64,000 bases of DNA from Rugalucina vietnamica (Eukaryota > Mollusca > Bivalvia > Lucinida > Lucinidae), in NCBI GenBank assembly GCA_964017185.1, contig OZ024870.1, positions 34,309,621 to 34,373,620 on the forward strand, read 5' to 3'. The notes under the pieces are model-generated. The model saw nothing but the letters and a program-made list of their open reading frames with translations. It had not been told where the DNA came from and searched no databases. Within the stretch, counting starts at the first letter, position 1. Each line of letters begins with the position of its first letter. Shown piece by piece: positions 12,260 through 25,500 of the stretch. Both the position numbers and the translations under genes were made by a program.

Positions 12260-15200
12260 CCTAGATCTTGACCTCAGGTCCCACCCCCACCCCATGCATG
12301 GACCAGTGGGCCTAGCCCTTGTGTGGTACCTATGTTGTGTTGTAAGCATGAACGCTTTCTAATACATGGTTGTCAAGATATAGACACACAGAATATTAAT
12401 CTTGGTAACTACTGTATTTTGTGTGTCCTAGATTTTGACCTCGAGCCCCATCCCTAGAGTTTGGTGCCGTGGAGTATCTATGATCCAAACAGGAATACAT
12501 TCCTATAAGTATTTGTTAAGATATGAACTTAGAGATGAAAAAACACTACGTAAATAGCACATTTTCAAGGTGACCTAGATTTTGACCTCTAGCCCCACCC
12601 CCGGGCATGGACCCAAGGTCCGAACTGACAGAAACAAGGCAAACCCTATAGGGTACCTATGGTTAAAATATGAATGGTTTCTGATCATTGGTTCATGAGA
12701 TATACACCACCAGTGAAACTTCAACCAAAACTTTGACCCAAAGTAAAGGTGACCTACATTTTGACCTCTAGCCCCACCCCCGGGCATGGACCCAGGGTCC
12801 AAACTCACAGAAACAAAGCAAACCCTATAGGGTACCTATGGTTAAAATATGAATGGTTTCTGATCATTAGTTCATGAGATATACACCACCAGAGAAACTT
12901 TAACAAAAACTTTGACATAAATTCCACGAACGTTCCGGAATAACGAACGAACTAACGAACGAACGAACGAACGAACAAACGAATGAACGAACATACGAAC
13001 GGAAAAGCGAAAACTATATACCCGTCGGCATAAATGCCGGGGGTATAATTAGTAACAGTATTCAATAAAAGCACCATACTTTCTAGGTTTCATCTTTTTT
13101 TCTTCTCTTCTTTCTTTTTTCTCCTGCTTTCAGATCTGAATCTAGACCAAACAGCTATTTTACATGTACTCTTTAATGGAAACTGATGGTATAATGTTAA
13201 AGCAATATAAACACTTACTTCTGTTGATATCTTCTGTAGCTGACTCCACCCACTGTTTGGTCTCTGACTTCTTGTAGGCATGGATAGCTGCATACCTGTG
13301 CCACATTCTCAACACCTAGGAGAAATAAGTGTAAAGTACGACTCAATTTTTTAAGCTACCCCCTGTGAAATGGTAGTATGCATGTTTAATTTGTAAAGAA
13401 TACTTAGAAGACCACCCTAATATCTTGACTCAGACTTCATGTTAAGAACACTGATGCCATACTTGTACACAACATATTTCCAATTATACTAGCCGAGGGC
13501 TATTTTTTTTCTCTCTTTTTTATGGTAAACAAGAAAGCAAAATGAATCAGCCTCAAAATATATTATAAGAATCATAGTATCTGAAACTTATCAATGCATT
13601 TTGTCAGTGAAAGGGGAATATGTCCATCACTATTAGTGATTTTACAATTAATTTTTGCTAAACAATATTACTGCATCTTTTATAACAGAAGTATGTGACA
13701 GTATCTGACATTTTGGGTCTTGTGGAGTAAAAGTCGGAAATTTAGTTTTTAACATTTTTACATGTTTTATTATGTTAATAATCCATGTCCAAAAGCTTTA
13801 ATAAATAGTGCTAACGATTATTCTAACATGTTATCCTCTTTCCCTATGAACCTAATGGAAACGACACTGTTTGCAAATAAACAATAATTCACTGTAAACA
13901 AAATTACCCGCGTACGGTAGCATTTTGTGACGTCGCACATAAACATTCATGTTCACCGAGAATGAGTCCACAGGAAAACATTTTGAAATGTAAGCATTTA
14001 TTTATAATCGTGTTAAAATCGAAATAATTTCACTTTACGGTGAATTATCTTTGATTAACTTGTGATGTTGTAGGGCAGATGCGATATTTAATTCACTCCG
14101 GCTGAGTCGTCATGAATTAATACATCGCAATCTGCCCTCCAACATTTCGCGTTAATCACAATAATTCACCATAAAGTAAAATTATTTCTTAAATAAGAAA
14201 ACACACACCACCCACAGTTTGCATCTTAGGGTTCTTAATTTGTCAAGAAATTGCCCTTGGAAAATCATTTCTAACACAGAGTTATAGTATCCTGTTCTGT
14301 TGTCCTTCACAGTGAATGTTATGTAAATATTATCGAATCGGAAATTGGCCAAGAAATATCTAACCTATTTTATTAGGCGGCATTTTGAGACTAATGACTC
14401 AGTGCGCAAAAATCCAATTAACATCCCATGCAGTTTTGTGGCGTCAACGTCATACCGAAAATCTCAGAGAATGTCACATATATGCATGTGTAAATTTCAC
14501 ATTAAGCTTGGTAGCTTTTTAATCTATTTCAATCTACTATTTTTATTGCTTCTACTTTCTATTGCCTTAGTCTGCTATCATAATGCTTACCTGGGACAGT
14601 ATGTGGTGTGAATGGTGTTGCTCGGCACACTGTTCAGCCTCTCTCTCCTGTTTCTGTATAGACACATTCTCCCTCCATCTCACAAAGAAATCTCTGCAAA
14701 CACATTCAAAGAACAGCCTGTGAAATCACAAACTATGTGTTTTACTATAGTTGAGCTGGATTTTTGCCTATGCGAAAACAAAGGCGCAGATCAGCTGTGC
14801 AGTAAGTGCACAGCTGATCGGCACCTTTATTTTCGCTTCATGGATAGTGCAATTCCTCTTCTTAATTCCGAAATCTCAAGCTTTTAGCCTTTTTCTGTGA
14901 CTGTACAGGCCAGTTTGTGTTGGACCTAGCTGGAAGCCTGGATGACATGTTTTCTTGCGTCGCGGCTCAATTAGAACCATAAAAGTATCATAGGAAGAGC
15001 TAATACCAACTCTTTTTGCAGCTACAAGTATTATTCTTGAGCGATCACTTTTATGATCATTTTGGTGGTAATTTATTTTCATAGACAGCCTAATTGCCCT
15101 ATGCAGTATCTATGACGATTATGCAAGTGTGGATACAATTAAGGTCAACTGACAGTTCAAACGTTAAACCAGAGGACCAATGGTCCTGCAAGTGCTCACC

Positions 15201-16453
15201 TGATATCTGAGATATACCAATGAATTTGTTTGACTATAATGGTCATATACATGTATACAGCCCCAGGGCAGGGTCGGAATAACCCCTGGGGTCAATTTCT
15301 TTTTCAAGTTCATAAATATTCTGTCCATTTGCCAATTTCCTGAAGTTTTTCCCCATAAAATAGGTCAAGGTCATCAAAGGATCATGATTTATATACACAT
15401 TGTAGTACTTGAGTCATAGATGTTTCATGCCAACTTTCGTTGAAATAAGTCCACTGGTTCTGGAGACGATTTTTGAAGGGTTTTTATCATATAATTATGG
15501 GCATGGCTGCCATCTTGGACTTGACCTGGATTTCTTATATACACATTGGTTCCCCCTTCCTATAGATGCTTCATAGAAAATTTGGCTTTGATTGCCCAAG
15601 TGGTTTCAGAGGAGAAGATCTTTGAAATTGTGGACGGACGGATGGACGACGGATAGAAGCTGGACCATGGGTATACTATATGCTCACCTTGTGAACCTAA
15701 CAGCTCGGGTGAGCTAAAAAAAAAATCTATTGACAGAATAAACACCTACTGCAAATTTCAGACAAGTATATCCTTTTTGGTACTATTCCACAACTGCTCA
15801 ATAGTGCTCAGTTGTGTGTTATCTTTGTACAATCTCTCAGTTATCTAAATCCATATCTCTTTATCTTCTGTGGCAGTATAGCCAGGTTTTGTGTCAGAAT
15901 TGGTACATGTAATATTCAGGGAAATACATCCAAAACAAGGCAGCTGATTGTTGAAATTGGGGACGATAATGGTGATGGGAGCGCGGTCGACGTTGTCTCG
16001 ATGACAAGTGAAAGGTCTAGATCCAATTCTAGATCTAGGAGCACCTCAAACGACCGAAGTGATATAGTATCCCGTGATGAACTTATCAGTAAAGTTAGTA
16101 GTACACCAACTGGTGCTGGTGCTAGTACAAGCAAATCCTATGTTGACCAATCAGATAATCATAAATCGGCAGGCCAAAACGAACACGTTCCCAAGAGCGA
16201 TGACGAAGGGTTAACGCCATATGATATCGCCATGAAAGAACTTGAGACCCGCAGTGAACGTGTTGTGCGTCCAAAGGTCTCATCGAAAAATAAATCGGAC
16301 ACAGGCCAAACTCATAGCCAACGGCCAAAATAGGGACACAAAGGGGAAGCTTCGAAAACTCTAAAATACTTAAAAACTAATCAAACTTTCTCAGGACGGA
16401 ACATGTCATATATGAATCATACTAATGTATACATTGATCTGTATGAAGTATAG

Positions 16454-16539
<86 letters not shown>

Positions 16540-19500
16540 CACCATGATGCTTATTGTTTGATTTTCATTTATTGCTCATATGTAACATGCGTTATCTGAG
16601 CTTTCAATAAAAGGTTTGTTTGTTTGTTTGTTTGTTTGTTTGTTTGTTTGTTTGGTAAGAAACCCTTTAAAGAGTGGCTTTTTTACAATGCTGCTCAACT
16701 GCACATTTCCTTTCTGTGGATACATACCTGAGTACCAGCTGACATTTAGCTGTGTATTTCACCTCAGCCCGCTGTTTAACCACCCTCTGTGTATCTACAT
16801 AATGTAACCACATGGCCAACATCTTCTTACACACAGCTCTGTTGAAGTGCAGAATGGCCTTGTGTGTTTGGATGTGCTTCTTTCTTCTTGAGATGGCATA
16901 CTGTAACAGAATGTACAAAATGCATTTAAGCCGCTGCATGGGAAAACCAACCATCTGCATAGGCGAAAACAAAGGCGCAGATCAGCTTCGCAGTAACTGT
17001 GAAGCTGATCAGCGCCTTTGTTTTTGCTACACGGATAGTACAATTCCTCTACTTTCTAAATCCAAAAATTTCAGCCTCTAACCATCTTCTGTGACTGTAC
17101 AGGCTGGTTTGTGTAGGACCTGGTCGGAACCCAAATTGTTGGTTTTCTCACACACAGGCTCATTTAATGACAGTGGAAGATTCAAAGTGGTGGGTTAGGA
17201 AATACATGTAATCTTAATCTTTCCCATTCGTTTTTTCTTATTCTTTTAAAGCCAGATGTACGTAATTGACCTCACGGTAGAAAATTTTTATTTTTGGCAT
17301 GTGGGTGTATTTTGATGTCCTGCATACGAAAATGAAAAGAAATCGATACCGTTCCGAGCTTGTTTCCGAGATATCGGCCTTCAAAATCGTCAAATTTGAG
17401 AGCGAAAATACATTGACGTCAACGTAAAATGCGATTTTAAGACCCCCTTTTTGTTAATTTTCTTGATATATTTCAAAAAATCCACGGTAGGATTTTTTAA
17501 AAAACGGATATGTATTAGAGAAATTCCTGAACTACAGGTAGATAACGAGAAAGACCTTAGTTACCGGGTTCGTTTTCCTGTTATAAGCGTGCGAAGAGAG
17601 GTAGTCGTTGCTGAATTCAGTACGTTTTATGCGCGACGTCGATTTTGCGCCAAAATCTCCGACGCTATTTAGTATTCAATATTGCTAACTGTCGCGTAAA
17701 TGATGTTTTCCTCGGGATAACATGTCCACAATCTATATTTTGAGCCAAAATAACAAATAATATCAAAAGTTTTACATTTCTGAAGTCCTCTGCATAATTG
17801 AATGTACAAAGTTTCGTATTCCGAACGTAAACTGACGTTAGAAATGACGTTTTGAGCGAAAACTGACGTTACGAATGCGGCGTAAAGATGACGTTTCGAC
17901 CCTTAGATACGCACGTTCCTTTGAGCGCCTTCAATTACGTACATCTGGCTTTAACAATCTGGACATACAAGACTCTTTCAGAACAACAGTGGTATCTCTC
18001 AGCTTGCCAGTCTGAGCAGTCTTGATCAACTCAGTATATGAAGATAGATAGTCTTATTGATTTTTGCACAACCCACAATTTCATAACCCAATCTAAAGCT
18101 TCTAAGAGATATCTAAGGAAGTTTCATTTGTATCTTCTCTTATATGCTTTATTTGATTAGCATTTTAGCTTGTGCATCATCTGCAAAATTATCTGAACTT
18201 CTAGAACCATAAACCTAAAATGTTCTATTGTTTTAGAGCATGTAGTGTGAGAGCCACTTCATGAGAAAACCAGACTTTTGCCTATGCAAAAACAAAGGCG
18301 CAGATCAGCTGTGCAGTAACTGCACAGCTGATCAGTGCCTTTGTTTTCACTTCATAGTTATATAGTACAATTCCTCTTCTCCCTAAGTCAGAAATTTCAA
18401 GCTTCTAGCCATCTTCTGTAGCTGTACAGGCCAGTTTGTGTCAGACCTGGTCGGAAACCCCGAAAACCAGTTTCCTCATGTAGCGGCTCCTATTACCTCT
18501 TTCAAAGCATGTAGACACCTTTTCATTCCTCTCTCACAGTAATGTCTGGATGCTACAATCTCATGTCGCTCACTAAAATGGAATAGTCTTAAAATGAGCC
18601 ACATCATGAAAAAAACAACAATGTGGTTTCCCAATAGGTCCGACACAAACCGAGCTGTACACGGACAAAAGATGTCTAGAGGCTGGAAATTTTGGATTTA
18701 CAAGGCAGAGGAATTGTACTATCCATGTAGTGAAAGGCACTGATCAGCTTCGAAGTTACTGCGAAGCTGATCTGTGCCCTTGTTTTTTATGCAAAATTTT
18801 GTTTTTCTCATAACGTGGCTCAAATCAAAAGCAAAGATTAAACTAAATAATCATCATTGGTGATAGTAGTTCATTGATTTTTTGTTTAAATTTTTACTTA
18901 ACATGCATAGTAAGTAGCTGCAAGATGTCATGGCCAAAAGGATAATTATCACTTTTTGATAATTAAAAAATTGCACTACAGTTGTAATTCCTTTAAGGTT
19001 CTGCCGTTTCTGCCTTTATTCACCATTGCTAATGTAACAAACATGCAACAGATACTTTCATGTTGACAATAGTGTGATATGCTCTCCAATTTGAGGAGAA
19101 AGCAAAGCAGACATATGAGCTGTCTCATGAGAAAACCAACAATGTGGTTTTTGAACGGGTCCGACACAAACGGGGCTTTACAGCCACAAAACACATCTAG
19201 AAGCTTGAAATTTCGGATTTAAGAAGAGGAATTGTTATTTCCGAGTAGTGAAAACAATGGCGCTGATCAGCATCGCGGTTTTTCGCATACGCAGATTGTT
19301 GGTTTTCTCATGTGGCGGCTCATTTGTACTACTTTAAAAGCATTTTGATATGATGTAGCCAAGGCTCGCACCGGCAAACTAAAGAACCCAAAGGGGACAT
19401 CCTACCATTTTAACTATTGGGGCCCTTCATTATATTCATTCAATGAGACAAGTGTTCATACCTCAACTTAAGATCATCAATATGTTTCTTCCAGGCTAAC

Positions 19501-22500
19501 AAATGGTTCCTGCATAGTTTTGTATTGAAGTGAATGTCAGCAATTTCCTGAAACAAGAAAAAGAACACTGATTTTTATACATAGTGCTATAACCTAATAC
19601 TGTTTTTATAAATAAGCCTCCTCGTGAGTAAACCAACAATGTGGTTTCCGAACAGGTCCGATACAAACCGGCCTGTACAAGCACAGAAACAGGCTGGAAG
19701 CTTGAAATTTCGGATTTAAGTAGAAGAGGAATTGTACTATCCATGTAGCGAAAACAAAGGCGCTGATCAGCTTCACAGTTACTGCGAAGCTGATCTGCGC
19801 CTTTGTTTTCGCATATGCAAATTGTTGGTTTTCCCATGAGGCGGCTCAAATCATGGCTGTAGAGATTGCTAGATGCTTCAAATTTCAAAATGTGCAAGAA
19901 GGTGGATTTTACTATCAATGTCTACAACAACTGATCAATCATATTAAAAAAAGTATTTATAATCAGCCTGGTACAATATCCTTATAGCACTCTGCTTTAT
20001 TACCTCATCTTGAAATTGTTCATGAGCCACGGCATGAGAAAAACATCAATTTGCATAGGCGAAAACAAAGCCGCAGATCAGCTGTGCAGTAACTGCACAA
20101 CTGATCAGCGCCTTTGTTTTCGCTGCACGGATAGTACAACCCTTCTTCTTAAATCCCAAATTTCAAGCTTCTAGCCTGCTTCTGTGACTGTACAGGGCAG
20201 TTTGAGTCAGACCTGGTCAGAACCCAAATTGTTGGTTTTCTCACGCACAGGCTTTACTAAAGACAGTTCAACATTTTTTCTATAGAGTAGATATTGGTTA
20301 CCTCATTTTCCACCTCTTTCAGTGCCTCGGCTGTCTTCTGTTTCCAAGATAAGAAGAACCTCTTCAATACAGTGTCATCATAGTGGAGGATAGCCTGTGA
20401 AATAACCAATATACATTATATTCTAACATCTTATTACTGTTTTCTTATACTAATACGTGACATAACTGACTGCACAATTATCAAAATTAATTCGAATCAG
20501 CGAAAAGTGGGTTCAAAACAATCAATATAAACAGTTGACTATAATACAATTACTGACTATTGAGTCAATAAATATGATGTGATATCCAACAGAAACTACC
20601 AATATTGACCGAGGCAAAGCCAAGATCAATATTGGTAGTCTCTGTTGGATATCACAAAACGTGGCATCCCATCTGGGGCTATTCTGTTTGTTTAAAAGGT
20701 TTTCATAGAAAAATTGAATAAAAATTCAAACCATTCTTGATGCCACTATAAACGAAAATGGACTCACCCAAATGATAAAGATGGGAAAGTCCATTCATCA
20801 TGTTATAGATAATCAACTGATTTTTTCTTCAAGTGCTGTGTTTTGGAAATTAATTCATAGTTCAATGACCTTTCATCAGGACCTTTTACGAGCCGAAGGC
20901 GAGTAAAAGGGTCCTGATGAAAGATCACTCAAACTATGAATTAATTTCCAAAACACAGCACTTGAAGAAAAAATCAGTTGATTATCTGTTTTATCCTATA
21001 GACCTTTAGATCCAGACCAGCTTGTTACAACTGAGCAGATGATCAGTGTCTTCGTCTTACTGTAACTGTACAAAAAGTAAAGTTCATTAAGAAAAAAAAG
21101 GTACCTTTGTAAATCTACATGTGATCAGCCAGTGCAAATAAACTAGCAGGAACATGACCTTTTTACTAAACCAGAGGACCAACGGTCCTGTAAACGCTCA
21201 CCTGAGATCTGCTATATTAACCAAATATTTATTTAAAAAATTTGCCCTTTATGGGGCCCCACCAACCAATCAAAATAAAGGGTTAGGACAAAAGTCAACC
21301 AAACTGTAGAGGACTACTCTATAAACATTTCTGCAAAAATAGAATTCAAATATCTGCGATTGGACCAGAACAAAATAGCCAATTTCCACTTTTCCCGTTT
21401 TAAGTCAATCGAAACTTTAAGTTGCCATAGCAACCAGATTTCTTATCCGACTGAAATAAAAAACACAAATTATGTAGGGACTACTGTCAGGAACATGTAT
21501 ACATAGTACAGGCTTCATGCCATAGACAATTTCTGAGGAGAAGATTTTAATTTTTTTCTCCAAATTTTACCCTTTATGTGGCCCCAGCAACTAATCAAAA
21601 TAAAGGATTAGGAAAAAAGTCACATGAAACATAGAGATATACTCGATAAATATTTCTGCAAAGACAAAATTCAAATACCTACAATTGGTCCAGAAAAAAT
21701 AGCTAATTTCCACTTTTCCCATCATAAGTCTATGGAAACCATAGCAACCAGAGTTCTTATCCGCATGGAATAAAAAACACAAATTATGTAGAGGCTACTG
21801 TCAGGAACATGTATACAAAGTACAGGATTCATCCACTTGACAGTTTTTGAGGAGAAGATTTTTGAATGTTTTTTTTTTTTTTTTTTTTTTTTTTTTCAAA
21901 ATTTTGCCCTTTATGGGGCCCCAGCAACCAATCAAAATAAAGGATTAGGACAAAACTCACAAGAAACGTCAAACACTACTCAATAAACATTTCTGCAAAA
22001 ACAAAATTCAAATGTCTGCAATTTTAGTGGAAAAATAGCCGATTTCCACTTTTCCCGTTATCAGTCTATGGAAACTTTAAGTTGCCATAGCAACCAGTGT
22101 TCTTATCCGCCTGGAATAAAAAACACAAATTATGTAGAGGCCACTGTCAGGAACATGTATACAAAGTACAGGCTTAATCCCCTTGACAGTTTCTGAGAAG
22201 AAGATTTTTGAATGTTTTTCGAAATTTTGCCCTATATGGGGCCCCTGCAACCAATCAAAATAAAGGATTAAGACAAAAACCACATGAAACGTAGAGGACT
22301 ACTCAATAAACATTTCTGCAAAAACAAAATTCAAATATCTCCAACAAGACAGCAAAAACTAGCAATTTTCACTTTTTTCCATTATAAGTCTATGGGAAGC
22401 ATAAGTTGCCATAGCAACCAGAGTTCTTATACGATCAAAACAAAAAACACAATTATTCTTTCCCCCTACCTGTTGATGGTGTATGTGAAATATGAGAACA

Positions 22501-25500
22501 ATCGGCCCAGCGATTTCAGAGAAGAAGATCTTTGAAATTGTGGACGACGACGGACGGACGACGGACGACGGACGGACGGACGCCAGAGCATGGGTATACT
22601 ATAAGCTCACCTATGAGCCTTCGGCTCAGGTGAGCTAATAAAGATTGAGATCAGCTTTGAGATCAGCTGTTTGACAACAGAGCAACTTATCAGTGTCTTC
22701 ATTATGATGGTATGGAAAGTACAGCCACTTAAGATAGACTTTGTTTTGCCATGACACGTATGGATAGAACAAGTGTACTAAAGGTCAGGATGGTACAAAG
22801 TTAATGCATATTGTTTAATTTTCGTTAACACATTTAACCATAGTTTTGTCTCCATAGGCTCTGTACTATGTCTATAGGATAAATATGGGTTAATCACTAG
22901 CAATTCTAAGAATCCATACCATTCTCTCATTCATTCTGTATTCTTTGCTGAACTCATACATGTTGATCCACTGGTAGAAATATCTCGCTTGTAAATTCTC
23001 CCTGAAAATGTTCAACATGAACTGAAAATAAATCTCTGAAATGATGGCTAATTTTAGATGAAGTCTTACACTGTGCGCTTTTGAAAATTCTGGGCCCAGT
23101 TGTTCAAAATCAACAACATCGTAAACTAACGATTAGTCAAAATTTCAAACATGAATATTACAAAGACACTGTTATTTTTTGCTGATAAAATATGAGAATC
23201 CTTTGCAATGCAAAGGATTCTCACATTTTACCAACAAAAAATGACAGTGTATTTGTTTATGTAGTCCACATTTACTTAACAAGTTGTCTTAACGATGATG
23301 TTAAGCTAACAAAGTTTTGAACAACTGGGCCATGATGTTTTAAAACATTCAATGAATTTTTTTTTGTATTCACCTCAAAAAAGTAAATATCCTCTATGTA
23401 GTGAACGGCAACTATTTAGGTTCTGATTCACCATTTCAAAGACGAGAAAAATCTTGAGAAGTCTTGTTCGATTTTTTTTTTTCTTTTGCTGCATATGAAA
23501 ACCAATTACTGTCTATTCACTATCTTCCAGAAACTGCATTTTTTCAAAATCTCACTTTTCTCAAAGACCTCAAGAAAAATATTACCATGTTACCATTTTG
23601 CATTCCAAAAGTCTTAAAAAGTGCCACAATTTTTTTTTTGAAAATTGCTTAACAAATAAAAAAATTATGCCAGAAAATAATTTAGAATAAGGCTTTTTCC
23701 ATTATAAAAATGTCAGCAAGGGAAGAAACTATTTTCCTGGAAAAAAAATCTAAAATGTTTTTTTTTTTTGTTTGTTTTTAATTTAAAATATACCAAACCA
23801 AACCAAAATTGTATTGTATGCATAGCTCAGCGCCAAACTCTTAACATTTTTCCACAGATTTGCTTGATTTTCAATTTCAAGGTGTTTGGATTACCTCCCT
23901 TCATATTCAAAATACCTATTCAAAATATTTTTTGGGCATAATTATTTTATTAGTGAATGGATGTTCATAATATCTACGGCACATTTTACGACTTTTTGGT
24001 TGCAAAAAGATGACATGGTCATATTTTTCTTGAGGTGATTTAGAAAAATGAGGATTTGAAAAATGCAGTTTCTTAAGGATGGTGTACAGACAATATACGG
24101 TCATCTAGTTATCTATAATGCACAGTTAAAACTGCATGGTTTGACCTATTAAATCAGGAACCCCAGACAGCTTTTTGCTTCAAGTAATTCTGTGGCAGAT
24201 TATTCCAACAGTTACTGAAAAGCCATTTATACATAAATGAACATTGTCAGATACTGCCAGAATGGTAAACAGTAAACAACAAATACATGAATACGAGGCA
24301 CTGACTCAGTTCTCACCTTCTGAAGGCAACAGCATTTTCCTTGTTTTCTCTGTTGTTCTTCATGAGTTGTACAAAGATCTTCATTCTGAACACATACTGA
24401 GGCATTTTGTGCATGTAGTAGTGGGCCTCTGCTCTAGCATACTCTGACTATATTAAGTATAACATCATTAATTAAATATACAAGAGGACCAATGGTCCTG
24501 TAAACGCTCACCTGAGATCTGCTGCATATACCAATAAACATGTTTGAATATATGGTATTTAACCCCAGTGTAGGGGCAGATGAAGCCCTTGGGCCATTTT
24601 CTTCTTTATTTTCAGAATAATCAATATTCTGTCCATTTGTCAATTTCCTGCTGGCTTTTCCCTTCAAATGACATTTTAACAGTTTTCCCCATTTAAATAC
24701 ATGGTCAACCCATGTTGACCTTGCCATAAACTGGGTCAAGGTCATCACAGGGTCATGATTTATATATACATTGTAGTACTTAAGCCATAGATGCTTCACA
24801 TCAAGTTTCTTCGAAATCCGTCCACCAGTTCCAGAGAAGAAGATTTTGAAGGGTTTTTACCATATATGGGCATGGTGGCCATCTTGGTCATGTGACCTTG
24901 ATTATTTATATACACATGATTCCCCTATTATATAAATGCTTCACATAAAATTTGGCTTTGATTGGCCAAGCGGTTTCACAGAAGAAGATGTTTGAATAGT
25001 TTGGTAATATACATGTATAATGCCCTGCAGTAGGGGCAAATATGCCCCTGGGGTCCAATTTTTTTCAGAATCATTAATATTCAGCCCTACTGCCAATTTC
25101 CTGCAAGACTTTCATTTTAAAAGACATTTTAAAGGTTTTCCCCATTCAAATGCATGGGCGACCTATGTTGACCTCGCCGTAATATAGGTCAAGGTCATCC
25201 AAAGGTCATAATTTATAAACACATTGTAGTACTTCAGTTCCTGATGCTTCATGCCAAGTTTCATTGAAATCGGTCCATTGGTTCAGGAGAAGAAGATTTT
25301 TGAAGGGTTTTTACCATGCCATCTTGATCATGTAACCTGGATTATTTATAAACACATTGACTCCCCCTTCCCATAGATGCTTGCTATAAAATTTGGCTTT
25401 GATTGGCCAAGTGGTTTCAGAGAAGAAGATCTTTGAAAATTATTGTAATATACAAGTATATTGCCCAGGGGTGGGGGCAGACCAACCCCTGGGGTCCAAT

